From an uncultured Oscillospiraceae bacterium (GTDB taxonomy: Bacteria > Bacillota > Clostridia > Oscillospirales > Ruminococcaceae): a stretch of 37,800 bases of DNA. The DNA is taken from the NCBI GenBank assembly GCA_910589145.1, contig CAJUSD010000032.1:1-37800 (forward strand). Direction: 5' to 3'. Numbering within the stretch: position 1 is the stretch's first letter; the number at the start of each line of letters is the position of its first letter. The notes beneath the pieces were generated by a model. The model did no database searches and was not told the origin of the DNA. It saw nothing but the letters and a program-made list of their open reading frames with translations. Below, in pieces: positions 15,687 to 23,756 of the stretch. A program made the translations under genes and the position numbers.

Positions 15687-17321
15687 TTATAACCCCTTTT
15701 GGGAGCTGTCCGAATCGGACAACTTTTCCGGCTGCAATTTAGGTGTTGGATTGACAATCTCATCCACCTGCCGTTTTCTGATGGCTTCAATCATCCGCTG
15801 TCGGATATTACGGTTAAAGTCCCCGCCAGTCATCTGAGCGGTTTCCTCCTGTGCGGTCGAAAACCCGGCAGCAACGCGCCTTTCCGCGGCAGAAACCTCC
15901 TGAATGGGATTCAGGTTGGTACGCGCAGGCCCATTCCAAATACATCCGGTATAGGCTTTGCGAACTGCTGGATCGCCAAAAAAGCCCGGTGCAGAAATCC
16001 TTCCCAAAGCCACAGCCTCGGCAAACCATTCCTCATACACAGGCTGGCAAAAATCCTGGACAAACCAGTCACGCTGCATGGTGCATGTTCTCCAAAATTC
16101 ATTGAGGGCGCCGCGTGCCGCGCTGAAATTTGTGGTAAACTGCTTAAACATAACCTCTGGTGGGATTTCCAAAGCCGCGCCAATCTGTTTGATCATGGCA
16201 TTGGTAAAAGCGTCGTACCCTGTATTGGGATGTTTCGGGTCTGCAAACTGCACCGTTTCTCCCGGATTCAGGTTTACAACAGCCCCTGGCCCCATTTCGA
16301 TGGTTCCCTGTTCAGCCGCATCAACCAGCAGTTCCGGCGGCAGCATTTCCCCAATAGGACGCGTATCCGCCGCCGACTGGGATTGTATGAATATCGTAAA
16401 ATAGGCGCTGATCACCGCCGCAGTTATTTCCGCGTCGGTATACCGTCCCAACTGTTTGAGGGCTTCCAGCACAGGGGCGAGGATTGGGACACCCCGGCGC
16501 TGGCCTGCCCGCTCACGGTTCATGATATGGAGAACATTTTTCCTTCCTGTTTTTTTCCCATAGGCTTCCACCCGCGCCCATTCCAGTTTCCCGTCCTGAT
16601 TGGCAAGGCTGGATAACGGATGGCGGCTGCAAATCCAGTAGGCAGCCACTGCGCCGTCTGCATCTGTTTCAACACCTTGAACAATGTTTTGCACATTTGT
16701 TCCCTGCACTTCACAGGGAAAGAGCCGGTCGAAACCGTCCGGGCTGCATACCCTGTCCCCTTCAATCACCCTGATGCACAACTGATAGGGCTGTCCGGGA
16801 TGGACTTTCCGGTGCATGAGAGCAAAGGAATCACCATTCATAAGATACCCTAAAAATGCGAGCTGCTGGAGCATATAGAAATTATCCACTCTGTCAGCGT
16901 CACAGGACGGGGTATCCGCCCATAAATCGAATTCCCGGACAATTTGAGCCTGTAATTGTTCCACCTGCTCATTGTCCAGATGGAGATATTCCCCGTCTAT
17001 TTGAGGTGCAGGAATCAACCCCCCGGCAATTACATTTGTGCGCATGGTTTTCAGGGCAGCGGCAGCAGTTGGGATTCCCATGTAAGCATCCCTGCTCCGC
17101 TGGCGCAGAACATCCAGATTATCTTCAATATCCTCCTTTGCGCTTCCGCCATGATAAAACCATCCCCGCATACTCTTTTTGGTCTGGTTGGCGCCATAGT
17201 TTCCATAGCCGCTGTCCAGGAAGGAAAGCATTTTCCGAGCAACGGCCCGCTTCATGGCATATGCGGGGGCAATCCCGGCAATTACCCGGTCAAAGATATT
17301 CAGCTTTTGCATCATGATCAA
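15687..17321 (-). CDS. Portal protein (lambda gpB family)
   Basis: 544 residues, close to lambda gpB (533). Family features include YLMNGDSFALMHRKVHPGQP, CIRVIEGDRVCSP, VLHIMNRERAGQRRGVPILA, EIPPEVMFKQFTTNFSAARG and NPIQEVSAAERRVAAGFST. It forms the dodecameric ring through which DNA enters the head. The start overlaps the end of the connector gene by four bases. The C-terminal end is encoded over a palindrome (GTTGTCCGATTCGGACAG on the minus strand) that recurs near 20822. Confidence 0.93.
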   Translation of the reverse strand: MIMMQKLNIFDRVIAGIAPAYAMKRAVARKMLSFLDSGYGNYGANQTKKSMRGWFYHGGSAKEDIEDNLDVLRQRSRDAYMGIPTAAAALKTMRTNVIAGGLIPAPQIDGEYLHLDNEQVEQLQAQIVREFDLWADTPSCDADRVDNFYMLQQLAFLGYLMNGDSFALMHRKVHPGQPYQLCIRVIEGDRVCSPDGFDRLFPCEVQGTNVQNIVQGVETDADGAVAAYWICSRHPLSSLANQDGKLEWARVEAYGKKTGRKNVLHIMNRERAGQRRGVPILAPVLEALKQLGRYTDAEITAAVISAYFTIFIQSQSAADTRPIGEMLPPELLVDAAEQGTIEMGPGAVVNLNPGETVQFADPKHPNTGYDAFTNAMIKQIGAALEIPPEVMFKQFTTNFSAARGALNEFWRTCTMQRDWFVQDFCQPVYEEWFAEAVALGRISAPGFFGDPAVRKAYTGCIWNGPARTNLNPIQEVSAAERRVAAGFSTAQEETAQMTGGDFNRNIRQRMIEAIRKRQVDEIVNPTPKLQPEKLSDSDSSQKGL

Positions 17322-17554
17322 ACATCCCTCTGCACAACACGGTAAACGCTGTTTCTCCCATTGTGTTTTTCTTCAGCTTCCACTTCTGCCAGCTTTCCAG
17401 CCCAATATTCCATTTCCTCCCGCACCTCTTTCAAATTTGCTCTTGTGAGCATACGGGTTCCGATTTGGTAACTCTGCCCGGTGGCAATGCTTTCTTCGGC
17501 GGCAAGCCAGGTTTCCAGCTTTTGCTTACATAATTTTTTTGAAAAGACAGCCAT
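17318..17554 (-). CDS. gpW/DUF6148-like head-tail connector
   Basis: 78 residues. LETWLAAEESIATGQSYQIG followed by RMLTRANLKEVREEMEYWAG fits the small alpha-helical DUF6148/gpW-like proteins that lie between the large terminase and portal genes and join head to tail. It is the right length (lambda gpW is 68) and overlaps the portal start by four bases. Confidence 0.8.
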   Translation of the reverse strand: MAVFSKKLCKQKLETWLAAEESIATGQSYQIGTRMLTRANLKEVREEMEYWAGKLAEVEAEEKHNGRNSVYRVVQRDV

Positions 17555-17570
17555 ACAAAAACCCCTCTTT

Positions 17571-19418
17571 CTAAATTCCCTTGCTGATCATCCTGCGCCC
17601 GCTCCAGCGGATAACCGGCTTTGTGTCAGGGTCTGGTTTTTGGAGGGTGGGGTTAGCGATTTCCAGGGCGGCGGCTGCATAATTGCGCAGATCAAGGGGT
17701 TCGTTGCGTTTATAACCGCCGTCCTTCAGCTCCCAGGCAATGATGCTTCTCCCTTTTCGGAATCGTACAACCTGCCTTTCGCTGGTCAGCCCTTTGAAGT
17801 AGAATTCATCATAGCCGGCCTCCTCATTCAGCGGGAAATGGCAGTAGTTAGGACCTTTGGTTTCGTGCTTTAAGCGCTGGAACAGCAGAGATTTTCCCGC
17901 GTCCACGCCGATAATAAACAGCGGAACACTCACGCGGTTGCTGGTGGTGGGGTTGCGGATATAGGGGACTTCCTGGCCGCCCTTGCCCTTAATGGCAAAA
18001 ACCCGTCGTTCCCAGCGTTCCTTTGCAAACCGGTAAACTTGGTCGGTATGGTGCCCGCCGGAATCGATGCAGCAGCTTAAAATAGTGAGGGCGGTTCCAT
18101 CTTTTTTATGGAAGGGGGTTTGCAGAAACAAATCCAGGTCATTCCAAACCTGGCCTTTGAGCATATCACCATAGATTTTCTGATAGCGAATCCCCCAGCT
18201 TTCCTTGCCAACGCCCCAACCCACGACTTCCACTTCAAAGCGGTCGTCCTGTACGTCGATTCCAGCAGTCAGCACAAGCACATCCTCCGGGACCTCTGCA
18301 TCATAAATCTCCCGGCGGTTAAACAATTTCATGTCCTCCAACTGTTCGCCGGGCTGTTCCCAAGGCTCGCCCAGCTCGGTATTCACCCAGACTTTCATGC
18401 CTTCGGGATTACCCTGGTCAAGCTGTTCTTTGGCAATCAAAAATTTCTCTACAATTTCATTCCAGCCGCAAAAAGCGGAAGCCAGGGTGTTCAAGTGGAA
18501 CCCTCTGGCCCCGGATTTTGGATTTTCGGCGACAAAGCGTCCTTTCTGTCCCTGGGCCTTCCACTGGTATTCGCCGTTTACAGCCCCACACCGTTCGCAT
18601 TTATACTGAACATCCTCGCCGGGGTTTTCCTGGCCAAATATGACGTTCTCCCAGACAAGGGGCTGGTAATGGCCGCAGTCCGGGCATGGGACATTCCATT
18701 CTTCCCTGGTGCTTTTCGTAAACTCGGTTTCAATCCGGCTTTGTCCTTTGTTTCCAGGGGTGCTGACAATAACGGTTTTCTTATCCCAAAAGGTGGTCTG
18801 GCGCTTCTGGGCCAGGGAAAGGGGATCGCCCTCCGTACCCGCGCTGCTGGGATAGCGGTCAACCTCATCGGCGAGAACAACCTTGATAGGGCGGCTTGCC
18901 AGACCAGCGGCGCTGTTGGCCCCCACGATGGTGACATGCCCGCCTGGAAAATTCTTTTTCAGGATAGTATTGCCGGAGTAGCGACTTTTGGTATCCACTT
19001 TTTCCTTGAGTTTGGGGGTGTCCCGGAGCATGGGGGCGAGGCGGTCTTTAGAAAAGGTCTGGCCCATATCCAAGGTAGGCTGCAAAACCAGGATAGGGGC
19101 AGGGGAATAATCCATATAGTATCCCAGCGGATTGAGGATAAAAGCATCTGTTTTTCCGATCTGGGCAGAACTTTTGACGATCACTTTGCGGATGTGGGGA
19201 TCGCCGATAGCGTCCATAATTTCCCGCTGGTAGGGGGCTTTTTCGGTGTGCCAGCGTCCGGGTTCGGCGCTGCTTTCCGCGCTTAACACCCTGTACCTGT
19301 CCGCCCATTGGGAAAGGGTAAGGCCAGGCGGCGGCTTTAAAAGGGCAACGCACCGAAAAAACAGTTCCGCTGTATGGCGGGGGATATCAATGGTTTTTCT
19401 CTTCACTTTCTTCTGCAT
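17571..19418 (-). CDS. Terminase large subunit (lambda gpA family)
   Basis: 615 residues (lambda gpA 641). ATPase motor: Walker A-like KSSAQIGKTD at about 82-91, Walker B VVLADEVDRYP at 180-190 and coupling motif VSTPG at 218-222. A Cys4 zinc ribbon follows (CPDC about 245-248, CERC about 274-277). The nuclease half has TAGIDVQDDRFEVEVVGWG near 385-405. It cuts concatemers and pumps DNA into the head; gpA relatives are usually cos-type enzymes. The gene overlaps the Nu1-like small subunit by 32 bases. Confidence 0.95.
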   Translation of the reverse strand: MQKKVKRKTIDIPRHTAELFFRCVALLKPPPGLTLSQWADRYRVLSAESSAEPGRWHTEKAPYQREIMDAIGDPHIRKVIVKSSAQIGKTDAFILNPLGYYMDYSPAPILVLQPTLDMGQTFSKDRLAPMLRDTPKLKEKVDTKSRYSGNTILKKNFPGGHVTIVGANSAAGLASRPIKVVLADEVDRYPSSAGTEGDPLSLAQKRQTTFWDKKTVIVSTPGNKGQSRIETEFTKSTREEWNVPCPDCGHYQPLVWENVIFGQENPGEDVQYKCERCGAVNGEYQWKAQGQKGRFVAENPKSGARGFHLNTLASAFCGWNEIVEKFLIAKEQLDQGNPEGMKVWVNTELGEPWEQPGEQLEDMKLFNRREIYDAEVPEDVLVLTAGIDVQDDRFEVEVVGWGVGKESWGIRYQKIYGDMLKGQVWNDLDLFLQTPFHKKDGTALTILSCCIDSGGHHTDQVYRFAKERWERRVFAIKGKGGQEVPYIRNPTTSNRVSVPLFIIGVDAGKSLLFQRLKHETKGPNYCHFPLNEEAGYDEFYFKGLTSERQVVRFRKGRSIIAWELKDGGYKRNEPLDLRNYAAAALEIANPTLQKPDPDTKPVIRWSGRRMISKGI

Positions 19419-19872
19419 CCCCTTCCAGGGAAAGAATCGTCTGGTATTTGTTCAATTCTTCCAAAGTTTCATCCACAGCCTGTTTGAGAAAATCGAATAT
19501 TTCCGCCTGGCTGTATTTTTTTGCAGCGATTGCCGGGGCCAATTTGGCGGGCAGGGAAAGGAAGCGGCTTCTGATATTCAGGCACATGGTCTGCAATCCT
19601 TTTTCGATGTCCGCTGTTTCATGGAGCGTCCCTTTTCGTAGGGCATTTTCCATTTCAGCGGCTTCCCGTTTTGCCTTGGTCAGCATGGCACGCTCATCAT
19701 TGAGATTACTGCTTCCTTTTCGCAGGAAAATAATATATCTAACGACAGTGGATCGCAACTCGTATAAACCAGGTTTTGTTTCAGTCAAAACCCCTTCATC
19801 CCGGAGCTGCCTCACCCTCCGCTCGCTCAAATCCAGCCATGAAGCAATTATCTTGCTGGTATACAGTTTCAT
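19387..19872 (-). CDS. Terminase small subunit (Nu1-like)
   Basis: 161 residues. The N-terminal winged-helix (MKLYTSKIIASWLDLSERRV, RQLRDEGVLTETKPGLYELR) is typical of Nu1. The central part (LTKAKREAAEMENALRKGTL) and the C-terminal helix bind the large subunit. It recognises the packaging site on viral DNA. It directly precedes and overlaps the large subunit gene. Confidence 0.88.
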   Translation of the reverse strand: MKLYTSKIIASWLDLSERRVRQLRDEGVLTETKPGLYELRSTVVRYIIFLRKGSSNLNDERAMLTKAKREAAEMENALRKGTLHETADIEKGLQTMCLNIRSRFLSLPAKLAPAIAAKKYSQAEIFDFLKQAVDETLEELNKYQTILSLEGDAEESEEKNH

Positions 19873-19875
19873 GAA

Positions 19876-20667
19876 TCACCGTCTCCTTATATCTTTGCGG
19901 CTGTCTGCGTCCATATCCATACCCACGTCCTCTCTTATATCGGTGTCTACATCCATATCAGGAACAACCACTTCCCCGACAGCGTGCATCCGCATAATTT
20001 CAAGCCTTTGCCGTTCCAATTCCATCCGGCGTTCATTTTCCTCCAAAGCCCGCAGGCTGTCGGCAATTTTGGCAATCCTCCCCTGGACCTTATATAAAGC
20101 CTCCTGCAATTTCAGGATACGGCTGAAAGCGCTGTCCTTGGTATACATCCCCATATCCTGGACAGCTCCATCCTGTCCTTTTTGGGGTTTCCGCATATCC
20201 AAAACGCTGCTGACATAGAGGGAATCCTCCGGCTCGGCCTCATACCGGGCAATCTTTTCAAGAATCCTATGCTCACGGATTTTCAGAATCCGCATTTCAT
20301 GTTCGAGGGCGTCCCTGCCCCCCAGCGGGACCTTTTCCAAAAGCTCCTTCTCGCTGTTCGAGAGCATATCAAAAAACACGGAACTATAAGCCCCGTGTTT
20401 CTCCGCGTTCTTATTTCTTGGCGGCGCGCCGCTGTGGCTACCAACCGCGTTTTTATGCCCCCTACTGTTCTGGTTGCCGGGCTGCCCGCCCCGTTTCTTT
20501 GGGGGCAGGGCCTCATCCCATTTACCGTCCCGCTTCCAGTTCCGCAAAGTCTGATAGGCAACGCCGAGCCTTGCCGCCAGCTCTCGAAGATTGACCTTCT
20601 CGCCTTTGGAACGGCGGGCGATGTATTCAGCCCTAGCGGCGGCGTGTTCTTCCTCCCGTTTCAACAC
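19876..20667 (-). CDS. Second terminase-small-subunit-like HTH protein (XtmA type)
   Basis: About 263 residues from GTG 20667. An upstream in-frame ATG at 20766 is rejected because an intrinsic terminator covers that stretch. The N-terminus has a helix-turn-helix (LRELAARLGVAYQTLRNWKR) followed by a basic Gly/Asn-rich linker (PGNQNSRGHKNAVG) and HGAYSSVFF, the pattern of PBSX-type phage small terminases. The C-terminal half is charged and helical and ends in an Asp/Met-repeat tail (VVVPDMDVDTDIREDVGMDM). It sits first in the late operon beside the Nu1-like gene. Having two DNA-binding small-subunit-like genes is notable; one may bind the packaging site, the other assist. Confidence 0.75.
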   Translation of the reverse strand: MLKREEEHAAARAEYIARRSKGEKVNLRELAARLGVAYQTLRNWKRDGKWDEALPPKKRGGQPGNQNSRGHKNAVGSHSGAPPRNKNAEKHGAYSSVFFDMLSNSEKELLEKVPLGGRDALEHEMRILKIREHRILEKIARYEAEPEDSLYVSSVLDMRKPQKGQDGAVQDMGMYTKDSAFSRILKLQEALYKVQGRIAKIADSLRALEENERRMELERQRLEIMRMHAVGEVVVPDMDVDTDIREDVGMDMDADSRKDIRRR

Positions 20668-20705
20668 CGATACAGCACCCCCAGACACACAAACAGCCAC
20701 GCCAA

Positions 20706-20739
20706 CAAAAAAGCCCACAGCGTTTTTTCCGCTGCGGGC
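20706..20739 (-). terminator. Intrinsic terminator at the head of the late operon
   Basis: Minus-strand GCCCGCAGCG (20739-20730) pairs with CGCTGTGGGC (20722-20713), one G-U pair, seven-base loop, then TTTTTT (20712-20707). It ends transcription arriving from early genes just before the first late gene, a natural control point for an antiterminator or late activator. Confidence 0.88.
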
Positions 20740-21660
20740 CAATTTTTCATAATACCAATATACCACGGAAAACCTGCGAAAGTTGCTAATTCACAAAAAG
20801 TTTACATTTTCCCTTTTGGAAAGTTGTCCAAATCGAACAATCTTTTACGGCAGCTCTTTTTGAAATCCCCCTCCTTCATTTTGGGGCCGGGCGGTCGGAA
20901 GCCCTAAAAAATACTCATACCTGTAAAAAGCCTGCACTTCCGAACCCGCATTGGATCAGCAGGGCGCCGGAAGTACCTTCCCCCGTGCGGGCGCGCTTTC
21001 TGGATCACGCGCACACGCGGGCGTATAGGCCCGGCGCGTCCATGCATGCGGGGGCGTGCGCGGATAAGGGGGCCGCTGGCTGCGGTGCGGGCTGTTTCCG
21101 GCTGCGGTCTGCTTATGCCGCATTGGTGGTTATACAGGCGGGCGGCTGTCCTGCTGTCTAATCGGCATGATAAAGGCCGCTTGTATGCCTGCTTTTGCAG
21201 GATTGGCGGATAGGGTTTGCAGGGGATTGAGGGAAGGTGGGGGGATTATAGGGGGGAATTTATATCTAAGCTATATTTCTAACTCCGCGCACGCAAGCCC
21301 CCTTTGGCGTGGGGAAAATGCAGGTGGGCGGGAAAATATTGCAGAAAGGGCGGCGCGTCCCGGCTGTGGATAGTCTGCCATGTATCCCTGCGGCGGTCCA
21401 GCATATGGGCGCGGTTCTTTCGGCGGGGTGCATCGTGTCCGGCTCCTACCATGTTATCAGCGGCAGCGGATTTCTCGGAGTCGGCGTTGCAGCGAATCAA
21501 TATAGGCGAGACTGGCGGAGCGTTCCAGCGGTGTTTTGCTACTGAAATTTTCCGCGCATTATTCCAGCACTGTTTCCTTGCTCCTGTCGCTTTCCCGCGT
21601 GCGCGTGTATGTATGCGCATGAGAAAATACAGGTTTTTTCACAGGACTTTTTACAAAAAA
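20740..21660. other. GC-rich gene-free stretch, candidate packaging (cos) region
   Basis: No reading frame here has convincing codon pattern, family resemblance or ribosome site. The part 20940-21130 is rich in GCGGGCG/GCGTGCGC-type motifs and short inverted repeats. 20820-20842 carries the palindrome GTTGTCCAAATCGAACAA. Lambda-type terminases use a cos site placed just before the small-subunit gene, so cos probably lies here; the cut position cannot be fixed from sequence alone. Confidence 0.4.
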
Positions 21661-21705
21661 ATTTCCCTGTACAAGTTGGCTGCTTGTACAGGGATTTAGT
21701 TTTTA
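21661..21705. terminator. Strong intrinsic terminator
   Basis: CCCTGTACAAG (21665-21675) and CTTGTACAGGG (21683-21693) form a perfect 11-pair stem with a seven-base loop. A-rich sequence precedes it and TTTAGTTTTT follows, so it can work in both directions. It ends the gene at 21703-21924 on the minus strand. Confidence 0.88.
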
Positions 21706-21924
21706 CAGATTTATTTTTGATTCTGAATCGTTTTCCTGATAATACCCTTCCCGCTCCATTCGTTCGCGGCAGGCTTGCAAAATATAGCCTTGCAGACTTT
21801 GACCGACATTGGAAGCAGCCTTTTTAATTGCCTCTGCTTCCTGCGTCAACGGCTTTATGTTTATCTGTGTACATTTGGCATTGTATCTATCGTTGGTTAT
21901 ACGTTTTTTAGGGTTTATAGACAT
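21703..21924 (-). CDS. Small ribbon-helix-helix (Arc/CopG-like) regulator
   Basis: 73 residues. A basic start, then CTQINIKPLTQEAEAIKKAA followed by SNVGQSLQGYILQACRERME, is the beta-helix-helix pattern of Arc/CopG repressors with a short acidic tail. It is divergent from a promoter at 22038-22067 that lies within inverted operator-like repeats, which it may bind. It ends at a strong terminator. Monocistronic. Confidence 0.78.
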   Translation of the reverse strand: MSINPKKRITNDRYNAKCTQINIKPLTQEAEAIKKAASNVGQSLQGYILQACRERMEREGYYQENDSESKINL

Positions 21925-21970
21925 TTTATCACCTCAGTTATTTATTATACATTAAATGGGCAAAACCCGC

Positions 21971-22067
21971 TACCGTGCAATTTCAACAAACACACTACCG
22001 TGTAATTGTGCAATCACACCAATTGCACGGTACAGGGTTGACAAATGACCCTGTACCGTTCTAACAT
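21971..22067 (+). promoter_or_regulatory. Promoter with repeated palindromic operators
   Basis: TTGACA (22038-22043), an 18-base spacer and TAACAT (22062-22067) form a promoter. Its -35 box lies in the loop of a perfect 10-bp inverted repeat, CGGTACAGGG (22028-22037) and CCCTGTACCG (22049-22058). Upstream are TACCGTGCAATT (21971), TACCGTGTAATT (21996) and the inverted AATTGCACGGTA (22021). The set looks like a repressor-binding array controlling the small genes from 22129. Confidence 0.75.
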
Positions 22068-22128
22068 AAACACGTCGCAAGGGACAACACCCCAAGCGGC
22101 AAATCCGACCGGGCAGGAGGTAGAAAGG

Positions 22129-22275
22129 ATGGAACAAAGCATGACAGCAACAGAAGCAGCGCGGCTGATTGATTGGCTGATGGCTAAAGGCCACACAGCA
22201 GAAGAAGCCACAGAGTGCATCAAGTACATAGCAACCGGCATCCAGCAAACCAAGCAAGAACCGCAATCCAAGTAA
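22129..22275 (+). CDS. Small phage protein of unknown function
   Basis: 48 residues from ATG 22129 with GGAGG nine bases upstream. MEQSMTATEAARLIDWLMAK and then GHTAEEATECIKYIAT form two amphipathic helices resembling a UBA-like or small regulatory fold. I do not recognise a named family. It is the first gene behind the operator-rich promoter. Confidence 0.65.
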   Translation: MEQSMTATEAARLIDWLMAKGHTAEEATECIKYIATGIQQTKQEPQSK

Positions 22276-22287
22276 AGGGCGCAAAAA

Positions 22288-22363
22288 AGATAGCCGCTAA
22301 CCCTTCACAGTAACGGCTATCTAATCCAGTTAGGGCGGAGCGGCGGCCTGCCACCCGCTCCGC
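22288..22363 (+). other. Two consecutive hairpins between small genes
   Basis: AGATAGCCG (22288-22296) pairs with CGGCTATCT (22314-22322), and GCGGAGCGG (22335-22343) pairs with CCGCTCCGC (22355-22363). Neither has a good T-run, so they may reduce read-through or shape the leader of the next gene. Confidence 0.5.
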
Positions 22364-22434
22364 TTGTTAGGATACCACAAAATAAAAATAAAATCAAATT
22401 TTACATAGGCCGCAAGGCCGGAAAGGGAAACACC

Positions 22435-22617
22435 ATGAAAAACGCTGAAATCATCATGAAAGCCAAAAAGAAAGCCGGATTTTTTTCAAACATAGAAGTT
22501 CATACCGCGGCTATCTGGAAAAAGAACGGCTATGAAGTAAAGCTGGAGGCGCTGGACAAGCCCGCTTTTGAGTGTGAAATCTGGCGACCGGGGAGAAATA
22601 TCAATATCTTTGAATAA
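22435..22617 (+). CDS. Small phage protein of unknown function
   Basis: 60 residues from ATG 22435 with GGAAAGGG upstream. The first 20 residues are basic and helical; a short strand-rich end contains PAFECEIWRPGRNINIFE. No family recognised. It is convergent with, and overlaps by 17 bases, the ORF6N gene on the other strand. Confidence 0.6.
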   Translation: MKNAEIIMKAKKKAGFFSNIEVHTAAIWKKNGYEVKLEALDKPAFECEIWRPGRNINIFE

Positions 22618-23314
22618 AACAGGTATCAAATGCTGTCTTTAAGATTTGCGACCTTTGAGGTTCTGGAAAGAAAGCGGCTATCTTCTCTCTTGTAGCCCTA
22701 TCACTTTGTAAAAGATTTAACGCCTTTATAACGCCGGATATATACATAAAAAGCATAAATTGGGGGTCTTCAAAGGTTCGGCTGTATTTCCGTTCATATT
22801 CTTCTTTTGTACTTCCTGAAATCCCATTATAATCCAAACCCCCAACAAAAATTTCCCGCCTGTAAAACATCCTGCGAATTCTTTTAGAGGGTTGGGTGAT
22901 TGCAAAAAAGTCCTCATCTGGAATAATTGGTTTCCCCTCCCAGTAATAAAATCTCCCTTTTGGAAGGTTTCCAACGGTCTTTGCCCGAAAATAAAAATCA
23001 ACCAGCCAATCATACACATCCCATGCTTTATCGGTATTCAGGCTCTTTGCGTGCAGCAGCGCTCCGCGTTCTGTCCAGAGGTAAAGACTCCGAATTTTAC
23101 TTGAATTTTGCAATCCGCAATTTGAGGACTGCAAAAAGCAGTCGAGCTGCGATCCATCCAGCCGGATATAATGTTTCCCTGTTGTATACCGCTGTTTATT
23201 TCGAGTAAAGTTGTTTGAGATAACTTTTGAGTCCGTACCATAGAGTTCCGCCAACTGGCTTGTAAGAAGCACTCTCTGGCCCTCTATACAGATTTCCGGT
23301 AAATTTTCCAACAT
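22601..23314 (-). CDS. ORF6N-domain phage antirepressor
   Basis: 237 residues. LLTSQLAELYGTDSKVISNN, FTRNKQRYTTGKHYIRL and LWTERGALLHAKSLNTDKAW define the ORF6N domain (about 1-100). The remainder is a C-terminal helical domain of the antirepressor type. Such proteins bind phage DNA or repressors and favour lytic growth. It stands alone between two small-gene clusters, with a ribbon-helix-helix gene just upstream. Confidence 0.85.
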   Translation of the reverse strand: MLENLPEICIEGQRVLLTSQLAELYGTDSKVISNNFTRNKQRYTTGKHYIRLDGSQLDCFLQSSNCGLQNSSKIRSLYLWTERGALLHAKSLNTDKAWDVYDWLVDFYFRAKTVGNLPKGRFYYWEGKPIIPDEDFFAITQPSKRIRRMFYRREIFVGGLDYNGISGSTKEEYERKYSRTFEDPQFMLFMYISGVIKALNLLQSDRATREKIAAFFPEPQRSQILKTAFDTCFIQRY

Positions 23315-23425
23315 ATCTATACCTCCGTTGATTTTCCCCCGGATGTATGATAGAATGTATTTATCAATCCTCCGGGGTTGGTGTTTTAGGGTTTCGCTTT
23401 ACTCGTGGTGGAGGGGGCGGAACCC

Positions 23426-23608
23426 TTACTTTTTGTCCAATTCTTCTTTTACAAGACGGATACCCTTGTTTACAACATCCGTTCTCGTTGCTTTTAACTG
23501 CTTAGTGCACTTGTCAAGCAGTTCTAATTCATCTGCACTCATACGAAGCTGTAAACTTTTATCACGTCTACTTGTACCTTTGATTGGACGACCTGTTTTT
23601 GGAGACAT
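23426..23608 (-). CDS. CopG/Arc-like ribbon-helix-helix repressor
   Basis: 60 residues. The basic start SPKTGRPIKGTSRRDKSLQL is followed by RMSADELELLDKCTKQLKAT and RTDVVNKGIRLVKEEL, a classic ribbon-helix-helix. It has its own promoter enclosed in an 11-bp inverted repeat (23620-23662) and faces a divergent strong promoter (23694-23722) with its own palindrome. It probably represses one or both. Confidence 0.85.
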   Translation of the reverse strand: MSPKTGRPIKGTSRRDKSLQLRMSADELELLDKCTKQLKATRTDVVNKGIRLVKEELDKK

Positions 23609-23619
23609 TTCATCACCTC

Positions 23620-23665
23620 ACTTTTGCCATGGCTTTATTTTATATTATGCAATGGCAAAAGTCAA
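23620..23665 (-). promoter_or_regulatory. Promoter of the ribbon-helix-helix gene inside an 11-bp inverted repeat
   Basis: Minus-strand TTGACT (23665-23660), a 17-base spacer and TAAAAT (23642-23637). ACTTTTGCCAT (23620-23630) and ATGGCAAAAGT (23652-23662) are perfect inverted copies flanking the -10 box, consistent with autoregulation. Confidence 0.8.
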
Positions 23666-23693
23666 GCGATTTCCGAAATATGTTTAAAATGCG

Positions 23694-23729
23694 TTGACAT
23701 AGTGCATTACCTATGATATACTTAGGTAA
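23694..23729 (+). promoter_or_regulatory. Strong extended -10 promoter with palindromic operator
   Basis: TTGACA (23694-23699), a 17-base spacer, and TGA directly before TATACT (23717-23722). TTACCTA (23707-23713) and TAGGTAA (23723-23729) form an inverted repeat over the -10 box. It drives the small genes at 23757 and 23958. Confidence 0.85.
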
Positions 23730-23756
23730 GCCTTAAAAGAAAGGAGATTGAAAGCA

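Noticed and set aside
20668..20766. N-terminal extension of the XtmA-like protein to ATG 20766
   Set aside because: This stretch contains a complete intrinsic terminator on the same strand, so it is leader rather than coding.
20940..21130. Possible CRISPR-like or iteron array in the GC-rich gap
   Set aside because: The GC-rich motifs are not regularly spaced and no repeat is long enough; only irregular short similarities are present.
21279..21620. A 113-residue minus-strand frame and a 131-residue plus-strand frame in the GC-rich gap
   Set aside because: Arg/Ala/His-rich composition with no family resemblance and no good ribosome site; they look like chance frames in GC-rich non-coding DNA.
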